DNA of 53,087 nucleotides from J088 sp003695505 [NCBI: Candidatus Dadabacteria bacterium] (GTDB lineage: Bacteria > J088). Below the pieces are notes generated by a model, which saw only the letters and a program-made list of their open reading frames with translations, searched no databases and was not told the DNA's origin. Made by a program: the position numbers and the translations under genes. Location: positions 1 to 53,087 of the forward strand of contig RFIY01000119.1 in assembly GCA_003695505.1 (NCBI GenBank), read 5' to 3'. Positions 40,708 to 50,374 of the stretch are shown here, in pieces; position 1 is the stretch's first letter, and every line of letters begins with the position of its first letter.

Positions 40708-41796
40708 TCAGAACATCCTTCTGTGCTGCCGCACGCTGAACGCCAGGCCCAGCGCGATCGAGTTGGCCAGGATCGCGCTGCCGCCATAGGTCATCCACGG
40801 CAACGGCAGACCGACGACCGGCGCCCAGCCGGCGACCATCGCCAGATTCATGCCTACATGCAGGGCCAGATGCAACAGCACACCCGCGGTCAGCAACCTT
40901 CCAGCCGTGTCACGTGCTTCGATCGCGGTGCGCGCCAGCCACCAGAACAGCCACGCAAACAGCGCTAGTACGACACAGACGCCGAAAAAACCCCACTCCT
41001 CTGCCCAGACCGCGAAAATAAAGTCGGTATGCTGCTCCGGCAGAAAACGCAATTGTGTCTGTGTGCCGTGCCCAAACCCGAGTCCGCGTACCCCGCCCAC
41101 GCCAACGGCGATCTTGCTCTGGATGATGTGATATCCCGCGCCGAGCGGATCGGATTCGGGATCGAGAAAGCCGACAATCCGCTTCTTCTGATACGGCTTG
41201 AGGACGTAGAACCACGCGAGTACCACCGACACCAGCCCTGAAACGATCAGCCCGAACTGCAGTCGCCGCTCGATGCCGGCGACCCAGAATACGCCGACGC
41301 CAATCACCAGAATGGCGACCGCCGTTCCCAGATCGGGCTGGCGCGCGGTCAGGACGACCGGAACGAGCAGGACAAATGTCGGCGCCAGCAGATCCCGTAT
41401 GGTGTAGCCACCGGGCTTGGGTCGCTTCGCGCACCAGTGCACGCTCCACAGCAGAACCGCGACCTTGGCGAACTCACTCGGCTGCAATCGCAGTGGCCCC
41501 ACGCCCAGCCAGCGCTGGCTGCCCCCGCCGCTTTGTCCGACAAACAGCACACCGACCAGCAGGAGCACGACAATTGCGAACACCGGACCCGCCAGCGTAA
41601 CCACCCAGCGATAATCGATCTGTGCCAGTCCCACCATCAGAACCATACCGATGCCGTACCACGCGAGCTGGCGTACAAAAATCCCTGTCTGCTCGAGTAC
41701 GGCGCTGTGTACGCTGAGCGCACCAGCGCACATGATCAGCACCATGACCCCCAGCGCTACGGCGACGTCGCGATCGATCTGAAACTTTCGGCTCAC
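40708..41796 (-). CDS. rodA: SEDS-family peptidoglycan glycosyltransferase RodA
   Basis: RodA polymerises glycan strands in the elongation machinery of rod-shaped cells. The 362-aa protein has about ten transmembrane segments. Signature parts include GSQRWLGVGPLRLQPSEFAK, TARQPDLGTAVAI, and the final LPLPWMTYGGSAILAN. The GTG at 41796 overlaps the PBP2 stop (GTGA), which decides the start; an open frame continuing to 42045 has non-membrane, out-of-family residues. Last gene of mreBCD-mrdA-rodA. Confidence 0.94.
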   Translation of the reverse strand: MSRKFQIDRDVAVALGVMVLIMCAGALSVHSAVLEQTGIFVRQLAWYGIGMVLMVGLAQIDYRWVVTLAGPVFAIVVLLLVGVLFVGQSGGGSQRWLGVGPLRLQPSEFAKVAVLLWSVHWCAKRPKPGGYTIRDLLAPTFVLLVPVVLTARQPDLGTAVAILVIGVGVFWVAGIERRLQFGLIVSGLVSVVLAWFYVLKPYQKKRIVGFLDPESDPLGAGYHIIQSKIAVGVGGVRGLGFGHGTQTQLRFLPEQHTDFIFAVWAEEWGFFGVCVVLALFAWLFWWLARTAIEARDTAGRLLTAGVLLHLALHVGMNLAMVAGWAPVVGLPLPWMTYGGSAILANSIALGLAFSVRQHRRMF

Positions 41797-43625
41797 CGCA
41801 GCCCCACTTTGTCGAGCCACGCCTCGATCACTTTCCGCGCAACCGGCGCAGCGGCAGAGCCGCCGTGTCCGCCGTTTTCGACGATCACCGCGACCGCGAT
41901 CCGCGGGTTGTCCACGGGCGCCCAGGCCGCAAACCACGCGTGGTCTCGCAAATGCGTGTCGAGCTCCTGGTCTCGGGTATGTTGCCGAACGACCTGCGCC
42001 GTGCCCGTCTTCCCGGCGACGCGGACCCCACGGATCCGCGCCCAACCGCCCGTCCCGTGCCGTGCCGACACGACGTCTTCGAGTGCCTCGACCACGGGTG
42101 CGTACAGCGACTCGGGATAATCGACGGTTCGCCCGCCAGCAAGCGGCGGCGGGTCAATGACGGCCGGACGTCCCTTGTCCTCAAAATGGTGCCGCACATG
42201 CGCCGCGGGCAACTGACCGTGCGTTGCGAGCGCACCGTAGAACCGCGCGAGTTGCAGGGGCGTGACGAGCAGACTGCCCTGCCCGATTGCCACGTTCAGC
42301 GTGTCGCCCTCTTGCCACGGACCACGGCCGGTACGTTCATGCCAGTCTGGATCCGGCACCAGACCGTGTTTTTCGACATCCAGGTCGAGCCCCGTCGACG
42401 ATCCAAAACCGAACAGCCGCGCATAGGCCGCGATTCGCTCGATCCCGAGACGGCGTCCGACTTCGTAGAAATAGGTATCACAGCTCTCAACCAGTGCGCG
42501 GTGCAAATCGACCTTGCCGTGTCCGCCTGGACGCCAGCAGCGAAACACCCGCCGCCCGAGACGATAGTAGCCCGGACAATAGATCGTCTCGTCCGGACGG
42601 ATAACTTCTTCTTTCAGCGCCGCGAGCGCGATCAATGGCTTGAATGTACTGCCCGGCGGGTACTGGCCGCGCACCGGGCGGTACTCGAGCGGATGGCCGG
42701 GGTCACTGCGCAGCCGTTCCCAGTTTTCATGACTGATGCCACCAATGAACAGATCGGGCCGATACGAGGGACGTGACACGATCGCAAGAATATCCCCACT
42801 GTTCGGCTCGATCGCGACGACGGCGCCGCGCCGCTCACCCAGTGCCGCTTCGGCGGCCTGTTGGACATCGAGATCGATCGTCAACACCAGGTTCCATCCG
42901 GGTCGCGCGGGATCTTCGTGGATGAGTTGCTGAATCCGGCCGCCTGCATCGACCCGAAATGTACGCTTCCCCTTCGTGCCGAACAGCAACGGATCGTATT
43001 GCCGCTCCAGCCCCAGCTTTCCGATGATATCGCCTGGCGCGTACAGATTCAGGTCGGCATACTGCTCCAGTTCGGTGTCGTTGATCTCGCCGAGGTAGCC
43101 AAGCAGATGGGCGGCGAGATCACCCCAGGGGTAACGACGCAGCGGCACCGTTTCAATCCGCAATTCCGGATATTCCCGCCCGTGAGCGGCGACGCGCGCA
43201 AGGTCATCGCGCGCGAGCAGATCCACCAGCGTCTCCGGACGGTAAGGCCGTCGCCGCACGGCGTACTCGAACCGCTCACGCAGATCCCGCGGGACACGCG
43301 TCAGATGGCGCTCGAGAAACTGCCAGGTCGCCGCGCTCGATGTGGCGAGATCGGGATAGAAACGTAGACGATACCCGGGCTGATTACCGACCACCAGCTC
43401 GCCGTTTCGGTCGACGATGAGTCCACGCTCGGGCAACAAGGTCACGGCGCGGCTGCTCTGCGCCAGCGCACGCTGCCGGTAGTCCCGCACATGCAATACC
43501 TGCAGGTCAAAAAAACGCGCCGCAAGCAACAACAGCACGACCAGCGCGGCGATACCTGCCCGGCGCACCCGCTCGGCCTGCTGAAACGCAACGCGCGGGT
43601 CGCTGAAGCCGCCTCCGACCGTCAT
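41793..43625 (-). CDS. mrdA: Penicillin-binding protein 2 (elongasome transpeptidase)
   Basis: A 610-aa class B PBP that cross-links peptidoglycan during elongation with RodA. One N-terminal transmembrane helix (about 22-42) is followed by the dimerisation domain (RGLIVDRNGELVV) and the transpeptidase domain with SxxK in YPPGSTFKPL (about S325), the SxN-equivalent SCDTYFYEVG, and KTGTAQV (about K535). Length and order fit MrdA. The stop overlaps rodA; the start overlaps the mreD stop by ATGA. Confidence 0.95.
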   Translation of the reverse strand: MTVGGGFSDPRVAFQQAERVRRAGIAALVVLLLLAARFFDLQVLHVRDYRQRALAQSSRAVTLLPERGLIVDRNGELVVGNQPGYRLRFYPDLATSSAATWQFLERHLTRVPRDLRERFEYAVRRRPYRPETLVDLLARDDLARVAAHGREYPELRIETVPLRRYPWGDLAAHLLGYLGEINDTELEQYADLNLYAPGDIIGKLGLERQYDPLLFGTKGKRTFRVDAGGRIQQLIHEDPARPGWNLVLTIDLDVQQAAEAALGERRGAVVAIEPNSGDILAIVSRPSYRPDLFIGGISHENWERLRSDPGHPLEYRPVRGQYPPGSTFKPLIALAALKEEVIRPDETIYCPGYYRLGRRVFRCWRPGGHGKVDLHRALVESCDTYFYEVGRRLGIERIAAYARLFGFGSSTGLDLDVEKHGLVPDPDWHERTGRGPWQEGDTLNVAIGQGSLLVTPLQLARFYGALATHGQLPAAHVRHHFEDKGRPAVIDPPPLAGGRTVDYPESLYAPVVEALEDVVSARHGTGGWARIRGVRVAGKTGTAQVVRQHTRDQELDTHLRDHAWFAAWAPVDNPRIAVAVIVENGGHGGSAAAPVARKVIEAWLDKVGLR

Positions 43626-44113
43626 GCCGGCCAGCGCCTCGACGATTCAGGCACGCGCCCGCGCATCCACGCAGTGACGGCCAGATGCATCAGCAGGCCT
43701 CCAGCCGCGAGCATGACCAGCCGCGGGATGGACAGCGCAGGCGGGGCGGCAATATCGTAGTTGGCCGCAAAGATCGCAATCCAGAAATGCCGCAGCAACT
43801 CGATGACAGGCAAGGACAATGCAGCAAAAAGGGGGCTCACCAGGTTGAAGTCATCGTGCATCAGAGACACGATCATCTCGACCGTGACAAGCAGACTGAG
43901 CGCCGCCAGCACGAGCGTGCGGTCGAGCAACACCTCGATCAGTAACAGCGCCGCCAGGGCGGTCAGCCGCGCCCGCCGGTCCCGCAGGTAGAGCGCCGGC
44001 AGCATCAACAGCGACAGCACATCCCCGGGAATGCGCGCGGCAAACACCCCCTCTGCCGCAACGAGTACCCAGGCCGCCAGGGCCGCGACGAGCCACGGTG
44101 TTGCCCTGCTCAC
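43622..44113 (-). CDS. mreD: Rod shape-determining protein MreD
   Basis: A 163-aa integral membrane protein with about five hydrophobic helices (TPWLVAALAAWVLVA, then VLSLLMLPALYL and more). MreD is poorly conserved in sequence, so identification rests on length, topology and position between mreC and mrdA. The GTG at 44113 overlaps the mreC stop (GTGA). Confidence 0.87.
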   Translation of the reverse strand: MSRATPWLVAALAAWVLVAAEGVFAARIPGDVLSLLMLPALYLRDRRARLTALAALLLIEVLLDRTLVLAALSLLVTVEMIVSLMHDDFNLVSPLFAALSLPVIELLRHFWIAIFAANYDIAAPPALSIPRLVMLAAGGLLMHLAVTAWMRGRVPESSRRWPA

Positions 44114-44952
44114 TGGATCTTCTGCCCGAGGGACTGGAACACGCTGCCGGCGTCGACCGGGATCGTCCTGACCCACCGTGACTGATCGAGTGCCGCGACG
44201 AAGCGGACGTCCGAACGCAAATAGACCTGCTCCGGATCGCGTTCGACGGTCAGCACCGTTGCAACCGGGATCCCGGGCGGATAGGCGGCGTCTCTCCCGG
44301 TTGTCGTCAGCCGGTCGCCGGGCAGCAAAGGCTCATAACGCGGCACGAAATCGAGGCGCCCGTCAGCATGTCCGCTACCGCGCACGATCACCCGAATGCC
44401 ACTGTCCGTGATGGCGTCCACGGCGCTCTCCACGTCGCTGACGAGTAGCACTTCGGCATACGGCCCCGCCTGTCGTGTGATGCGGCCGACCAGCCCCGTC
44501 GCATCGACGACGGCATGCCCAACCACGTTCGCGCCATCAGGCACACGAATCCAGAGCGAACGGTAGCGGTCAGATGGATTCTGATACACGACCTGCCCGA
44601 GGACCCCCTGCCACGGCTCCCAGGGCCAGCCGAGCAATGCCTCGAACTGCTGCCGGTTCTCCAGCTCCCGGCGCAATTCGGCATGCGCAAAGGCCAGGGC
44701 ATCATAACGGCGCTGCAGATCCTCGAGGCGCCGCTGGGCATCGGCATTGGCAAAATAGCGGCGCACGATCTGGCCGCCGCCCTCGGCCGCGCTTTCGATT
44801 CCCTGAGACATGGAAAGAAACATGCGGACGAGCAGGTTGAAGGGCCCGACCGGTGCGATTCGCGCGGGCATGACCAGGTTGAGCACCTGTAACAGCAGCA
44901 GTGCGCCCACGGTACCCACGATGACACGTCGCCAGGATCGGTTACGCCTCAT
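44110..44952 (-). CDS. mreC: Rod shape-determining protein MreC
   Basis: A 280-aa bitopic inner-membrane protein that connects MreB with the periplasmic peptidoglycan synthases. An N-terminal transmembrane helix (about 8-27) is followed by a coiled coil (about 65-102: ADAQRRLEDLQRRYDALAF) and the MreC beta-barrel domain with GQVVYQNPSDRYRS...GLVGRITRQAGPYAEVLLVSD and GDRLTTTGRDAAYPPGIPV. It lies 78 nt after mreB. Confidence 0.94.
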   Translation of the reverse strand: MRRNRSWRRVIVGTVGALLLLQVLNLVMPARIAPVGPFNLLVRMFLSMSQGIESAAEGGGQIVRRYFANADAQRRLEDLQRRYDALAFAHAELRRELENRQQFEALLGWPWEPWQGVLGQVVYQNPSDRYRSLWIRVPDGANVVGHAVVDATGLVGRITRQAGPYAEVLLVSDVESAVDAITDSGIRVIVRGSGHADGRLDFVPRYEPLLPGDRLTTTGRDAAYPPGIPVATVLTVERDPEQVYLRSDVRFVAALDQSRWVRTIPVDAGSVFQSLGQKIQ

Positions 44953-45030
44953 GACGGATCAGGGCTTTCTGGTTGCAGAACGCAGCCCGACGCCAACGCC
45001 CTGCGTTCCAATGCGCGTACGTCCGGCGCG

Positions 45031-46173
<1,143 letters not shown>

Positions 46174-46187
46174 TCAGTGTTGCTATT

Positions 46188-46193
46188 ACTATA
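46188..46193 (-). promoter_or_regulatory. -10 box for the mre operon
   Basis: TATAGT on the minus strand (46193-46188), in an AT-rich pocket (AAGTATAGTAATAGC). The -35 is unclear. It directly follows the terminator of the upstream EF-hand gene. Confidence 0.45.
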
Positions 46194-46217
46194 CTTGAAA
46201 CCGCCCGCAAACGCGGC

Positions 46218-46263
46218 AAAAACGACGATGCCGGACCATCCTGAACAGGATTGGCCCGGCATC
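46218..46263 (-). terminator. Rho-independent terminator of the EF-hand gene
   Basis: A long imperfect stem: GATGCCGG...CCGGCATC (46227-46234 and 46256-46263), with an inner ATCCTG...CAGGAT pair. On the minus strand it is followed by GTCGTTTTTG (five T at 46222-46218). It lies 28 nt past the stop codon. Confidence 0.7.
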
Positions 46264-46291
46264 GTGGCTGTATTCGGTTTCGCGGATGCGC

Positions 46292-46681
46292 TCAGTCGTC
46301 GTCCCGGTCACCGCGGCGACGTTTTTCGGGATGTTGCCCTTCTCCCTTTTCGTGCATCATATGGCGCTTGTTTTTCATCTGTTCGTGATGCAGCTTCAGC
46401 TCGGTCTTCGACACCTTGCCGTCGCCATCGTCGTCGATGCGCGCAAACTTCTTGCGCAACATGTCCTCGTGATACGCGATGAACTCATCCGCCGAAATAT
46501 CGCCGCTTCCATCCCTGTCCATTTCGGCAAAGACGCTTTCTGGGTCGTGGTGTCTGCCCTTCGCGTAGGGACACGGCTTTTCGGTATCGTCGCGAAGCTC
46601 ATCCGCACCGGCGCTGGACGCGTCGATCAGCAAACCAGAGCCGATAAACATCGCTGCAAGAAGAAGCAATCTGAACATCAT
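46292..46681 (-). CDS. Exported EF-hand calcium-binding protein, 129 aa
   Basis: ATG 46681 (or 46678) with GGAG upstream. A signal peptide (MFRLLLLAAMFIGSGLLI...AGA) is followed by two canonical EF-hand loops, DRDGSGDISADEF and DDDGDGKVSKTEL, separated by a helix. The C-terminal tail is His/Lys/Arg/Asp-rich (charged, disordered). This EF-hand pair should bind Ca2+ in the periplasm; the tail could bind other metals. It is monocistronic with its own terminator. Confidence 0.9.
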   Translation of the reverse strand: MMFRLLLLAAMFIGSGLLIDASSAGADELRDDTEKPCPYAKGRHHDPESVFAEMDRDGSGDISADEFIAYHEDMLRKKFARIDDDGDGKVSKTELKLHHEQMKNKRHMMHEKGEGQHPEKRRRGDRDDD

Positions 46682-46784
46682 CGAGGCACTCCCGTTCAAC
46701 AAAAATCGCGATTCCGCGGCACGGATCAGAATGGCCGTCCATCTATCCGTTGCGACCGCCGCGCGACGACTCTGGTTCCCGGCA

Positions 46785-47390
46785 TCATCGCCGTCGCAAC
46801 GACGGCACAATCGTTCGGATACCGGTCAGCAGCCGTTCGACGACGTCGTCGATCTCCTTGCCCGGCGGCAGGCCATTGGCAATACCAATGCAGACACCGG
46901 CGAGGCCGTGTGTCACGAGATAGGCATCGAGCGAAAGGTCCTCGACGACTTCGGCCGCCATCTGCTGAAGCAGGAAACGTACCAGCATTTCCGCCTGCGC
47001 AAAAAAGCGTGAAACGGCCGGCACATCCGACTGCCCGTGAATCTGTCCGGCGATCAGCCGCAGCAGTTCCGCGTGCGCCGTCACCTCGGTCAGCAGGAAG
47101 CGGAGAAACCTGCGCAAGCCCTCCTCGTCGGGGTCGGCCAGGACCTGCTGCACCTCCTGCTGCAGGTGCCGCATGACTTCGTCGATCTCATGCTCGATGA
47201 CCGCGACAAGGATATCGTCCTTGTTTTCGAAGTATTCATAGATCGATCCGACGGGCACCCCCGCCTCGCGCGCGAGGCGATTCGTACTCAGCCCGCCGTA
47301 GCCATCGCGGGCAATGATCTGAGCGGCCGCTCGGATTATCGCCTGCACACGACGGCGCGAGCGCTGCTGTACGGGCTTTCTTCTCTTCAT
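46785..47390 (-). CDS. TetR-family regulator divergent from a di-iron oxygenase
   Basis: A 201-aa TetR protein (RVQAIIRAAAQIIARDGYGG...GVPVGSIYEYFENKDDIL) with a basic N-terminal arm (MKRRKPVQQRSRRR). Divergent from the ferritin-like oxygenase gene with 123 nt between starts. The mRNA is probably leaderless (TAACAT then 6 nt then ATG), so the palindrome AACATGTT in the same bases would be a natural autoregulatory operator. Confidence 0.9.
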   Translation of the reverse strand: MKRRKPVQQRSRRRVQAIIRAAAQIIARDGYGGLSTNRLAREAGVPVGSIYEYFENKDDILVAVIEHEIDEVMRHLQQEVQQVLADPDEEGLRRFLRFLLTEVTAHAELLRLIAGQIHGQSDVPAVSRFFAQAEMLVRFLLQQMAAEVVEDLSLDAYLVTHGLAGVCIGIANGLPPGKEIDDVVERLLTGIRTIVPSLRRR

Positions 47391-47393
47391 ATC

Positions 47394-47402
47394 AACATGT
47401 TA
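47394..47402 (-). promoter_or_regulatory. -10 box and palindrome AACATGTT before the TetR gene
   Basis: On the minus strand, TAACAT (47402-47397) is followed by GTTGAT and the ATG at 47390. The palindrome AACATGTT (47394-47401) covers it, so a protein bound there would block the promoter. Direct repeats TATCAA flank it. Confidence 0.45.
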
Positions 47403-47513
47403 TCAATTCCACGCCAGGACAGACACTGCAATGTGCGCCGCACTTGAATCTGAGCATTTTTCGGTATTAGCATGTACTCAGTTGAAACCAACCCGGATCA
47501 AGGAGCCCAATCT

Positions 47514-48689
47514 ATGCCGGCACGCCAGCCACTGCCCTACAATGCGACGGCCGCGCGCATCAACGAAACCCTGGAGCGCACGGTCAATGCCGCCATCCGC
47601 ACCTGGGACAAAGTCGCCCGCCCGCTGGGGCTGGGCATTCGCATCAGCAATTACGACGACCTCAACTATGCGTTCGAAGGCGGCGTCGGAGACAAACTGC
47701 GCAAGAAACATTACGACAAGAGCCTGCGCCTGCTCTGGAAAGCCGAGCAGCACGCCTCGTTCACGACATTCCGTGACTGCACGCGCGACGAACGGGCGAT
47801 GATGCAGCTTGCCGAACAGGGCATGACGAAACTCGAAAAACGCGAACTCAAGCGCGTTCGCAGCGACGAATATCGCCAGCAGCTCAAGGAACTCTATACA
47901 CCAGAGCAGCGGCAGGCCATCGTCAACATCCTGTCGCTGATCGGCCACGGTGAAGCCTATGCGTGGATCATCTCGAATCAGTTGCTTGGGCAGGTCAAAA
48001 GCACCGGCGGCCGCGCGGCCCTGACGATGCAGGTGCTGGAAGAGGCCAAGCATTTCGTCGTGCTGCGCGAAGTGCTGGAGGCGTTCGACTGCGAAATACC
48101 GCGCATGCAGGCGTGGGAATACATCCTGCTCGAAAACATCGTCCGCGCAAAGGGCCTCGAAAAATTCTTCGGCATGAACGTCGTCGTCGAGGGCGTTGCG
48201 CTGAGTCTGTTCGGGCTGATGGGGCATTCGTTCCCGGGCCTCGAATTCCTGAAGATGTTCCACCTCGACGAATCGCGCCACACCGGCCTGCCGCACAGCT
48301 ATTTCGAAGAATTCCCGATGACCACATGGGAAAAGATCAACCCGGTCGCAATGAACATCCGCATGCTGACCGTCGCGCCGCTGATCCCGCTGATCTTCAA
48401 TGTCGAGAAGGACTTCGCGGTACTCGGCCTCGATGTGTTCGAATTTGCGGGTTCGGTGCTGCGCAAAATCGCCCACCTGACCACGCGCGTCGGGTTCTAC
48501 CTGCCGGTACCGGCACCGATGTTGCTCTGGGAAATCAACCTGATGCTGAACGCCTACAGTTATCTGACCCGCCCTGGTCATAAGTTCCGCAATTTCATGA
48601 CCGCCGAGACGACGAGCGGCGAAGAAATGCTCAAGGTCGAAGCGGAGGCGTTCGCGCTGAAGAACCAGGCGCCCGCAGCCGCGTCCTGA
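47514..48689 (+). CDS. Ferritin-like di-iron oxygenase (AurF-like fold)
   Basis: A 391-aa all-helical protein. Di-iron ligands appear as two ExxH-type motifs, QVLEEAKHFVVLREV and FHLDESRHTGLPHSYF, with further Glu in GHGEAYAWI and VVVEGVALSLFG. It therefore resembles ferritin-like oxygenases (AurF/fatty-acid type) that activate O2. ATG 47514 is chosen over 47472 because AAGGAG lies 8 nt upstream. The divergent TetR gene probably controls it. Substrate unknown. Confidence 0.82.
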   Translation: MPARQPLPYNATAARINETLERTVNAAIRTWDKVARPLGLGIRISNYDDLNYAFEGGVGDKLRKKHYDKSLRLLWKAEQHASFTTFRDCTRDERAMMQLAEQGMTKLEKRELKRVRSDEYRQQLKELYTPEQRQAIVNILSLIGHGEAYAWIISNQLLGQVKSTGGRAALTMQVLEEAKHFVVLREVLEAFDCEIPRMQAWEYILLENIVRAKGLEKFFGMNVVVEGVALSLFGLMGHSFPGLEFLKMFHLDESRHTGLPHSYFEEFPMTTWEKINPVAMNIRMLTVAPLIPLIFNVEKDFAVLGLDVFEFAGSVLRKIAHLTTRVGFYLPVPAPMLLWEINLMLNAYSYLTRPGHKFRNFMTAETTSGEEMLKVEAEAFALKNQAPAAAS

Positions 48690-48710
48690 GCCCCACGTTC
48701 CACCTGTTCC

Positions 48711-48741
48711 CGCCCGCGGTGTTCGCGCGCCGCGGGCGTTT
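48711..48741 (+). terminator. Hairpin terminator after the di-iron oxygenase
   Basis: CGCCCGCGG (48711-48719) pairs with CCGCGGGCG (48730-48738), a 9-bp stem with a 10-nt loop, then only TTT. Strong hairpin, short T-tract. Confidence 0.5.
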
Positions 48742-48759
48742 CTGCGAAGATATGCCGCC

Positions 48760-49515
48760 ATGGACCCGCGATTTCGACTCGATGGGCGCCGCGTCCTGAT
48801 TACCGGCGCCTCGTCCGGCTTTGGTCGGCACTTTGCTGATGTGCTGTCCGCGGCCGGCGCTGAAGTGGTGCTGGCCGCGCGGCGGCGCGAACGGCTCGCG
48901 GACGCTGTACGCGCACTGACCGAACGCGGCGCCACCGCAAAGGCAGTCGCACTCGACGTGACGGACCCGGCCTCGGTCCAGGAAGCGTTTGCGGCTGCGG
49001 GTCCGATCGATGTCCTGATCAACAATGCCGGGATCAGCCGGCCGGGCTCGACGCACACGATGGACGAAGCCGACTGGCAGGCGGTCATCGACACGAATCT
49101 GACCGGCGCCTGGCGCTGCGCGAAGACGGCCATCTCGGCGTGGCTCGAACGGAGCGCACCCGGTGTAATCGTCAATATCGCGTCGATCGTTGGACTGCGG
49201 GTCGCCCGCGAGCTGGGCGCATACGCCGCCAGCAAGGCTGCGGTCGTCCACCTGACCCGTAGTCTTGCGCTCGACTATGGACGTCTCGGGATCCGCACCA
49301 ACGCGATCTGCCCCGGCTATTTTGCCACCGAACTGACCGAAGACTACCTCGCCTCACCCGCCGGACAAAAGCAAATGCAGCGGGTCCCGCTCGGCCGCCA
49401 GGGGCGGCTCGAAGAACTGGACGGGGCGCTGTTGCTGCTCGCGTCCGAAATGTCGAGCTACATGAACGGCAGCATCATCGCCGTCGACGGCGGCCACCTC
49501 TGTTCAGGACTCTGA
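48760..49515 (+). CDS. Short-chain dehydrogenase/reductase
   Basis: A 251-aa classical SDR. Cofactor motif TGASSGFG (TGxxxGxG), INNAGISRPG, catalytic Ser in NIASIVGL, and YAASK (Tyr and Lys). C-terminal end EMSSYMNGSIIAVDGGHLCSG is the common one of FabG-like enzymes. Substrate unknown. It overlaps the convergent nfo gene by 12 nt at the 3' end. No good ribosome-binding site precedes the ATG at 48760. Confidence 0.92.
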   Translation: MDPRFRLDGRRVLITGASSGFGRHFADVLSAAGAEVVLAARRRERLADAVRALTERGATAKAVALDVTDPASVQEAFAAAGPIDVLINNAGISRPGSTHTMDEADWQAVIDTNLTGAWRCAKTAISAWLERSAPGVIVNIASIVGLRVARELGAYAASKAAVVHLTRSLALDYGRLGIRTNAICPGYFATELTEDYLASPAGQKQMQRVPLGRQGRLEELDGALLLLASEMSSYMNGSIIAVDGGHLCSGL

Positions 49516-50370
49516 GTACCCCACCAGCTCGCGAATGCGGCGAATCTCGTGCGCCCAGCGATCGGAATCGGGCGTCTCGAGAATCATCGGCAGCGACCGA
49601 AACGCCGGGTGGCCGGCTACCAGACCAAACGGTGCTTCGCCGATCTCGCCGTCACCGATCGGCGCGTGGCGATCGACCCGGCTGCCCAGTGGTTTGCGAC
49701 TGTCGTTGAGATGCCACGCACGTAGCCAGTCAAGCCCCACTTCTGCATCGAATGCCGCAACGAAAGATTCGAGATCGGCCGCCGTGCGCAGATCGAATCC
49801 GGCGGCGAACAGGTGACAGGTATCCAGGCAGACGCCAATCCGTTCTGAATCGGTGACACGGCGCACGATCCAGCCCAGATCGGCCAGCTCGTTGCCAACG
49901 CTGCTGCCCTGCCCGGCCGTGTTTTCGACGAGCACGGCAACGCGTTCGGACCGTTCCAGCACCCAGTCGATTCCTTCGACGATATGATCAAGACACGCCT
50001 GTCGCTCGATCTCCCCTTTGGTGCTGCCGGGATGAATATTGATCTGCACCAGACCGAGCTGCTGACAGCGGGTCACTTCATCGAGCAACGCCGTACGCGA
50101 GCGCTCGCGTTGCGCCGGATCGGGCGACCCCAGATTGAGCAGGTAGCTTGCGTGGGGCACGATATCGCCGGGGGAAAACCTGTGCTGCTCCAGCGCATCC
50201 CGAAACGCATCGACCTCTTCGGATGCCAGTGGCGGCGCCTGCCACTGGCGCTGGTTCTTGACGAACAAACCAAACGCCGTCGCGCCGAGTTCGGCGGCAC
50301 GTCCCGGCGCGTTGGATACGCCCCCGGCCGCACTGACGTGCGGTCCGATCCGCAGCCCGTCGCCACGCAC
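49504..50370 (-). CDS. nfo: Endonuclease IV (AP endonuclease)
   Basis: A 288-aa zinc-dependent AP endonuclease that cleaves at abasic sites during base-excision repair. Zinc ligands are visible: His in IVPHASYLLNLG, NIHPGST, Glu in VENTAGQG, Asp/His in CLDTCHLFAAG, His in WHLNDS, Asp/His in RVDRHAPIGDG and Glu in LETPDS. GTG 50370 is chosen because the domain begins LRIGPHVSAAGG; the frame running on to 50508 is inside the upstream gene. Only 4 nt separate it from the lipoprotein stop, so the two are co-transcribed. Confidence 0.94.
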   Translation of the reverse strand: MRGDGLRIGPHVSAAGGVSNAPGRAAELGATAFGLFVKNQRQWQAPPLASEEVDAFRDALEQHRFSPGDIVPHASYLLNLGSPDPAQRERSRTALLDEVTRCQQLGLVQINIHPGSTKGEIERQACLDHIVEGIDWVLERSERVAVLVENTAGQGSSVGNELADLGWIVRRVTDSERIGVCLDTCHLFAAGFDLRTAADLESFVAAFDAEVGLDWLRAWHLNDSRKPLGSRVDRHAPIGDGEIGEAPFGLVAGHPAFRSLPMILETPDSDRWAHEIRRIRELVGYSES

Positions 50371-50374
50371 GGCG

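Noticed and set aside
47478-49235. 585-codon open frame on the minus strand across the di-iron oxygenase and the SDR gene
   Set aside because: Antisense to two well-supported genes; its composition is Arg/His/Asp-rich shadow sequence caused by high GC at third codon positions.
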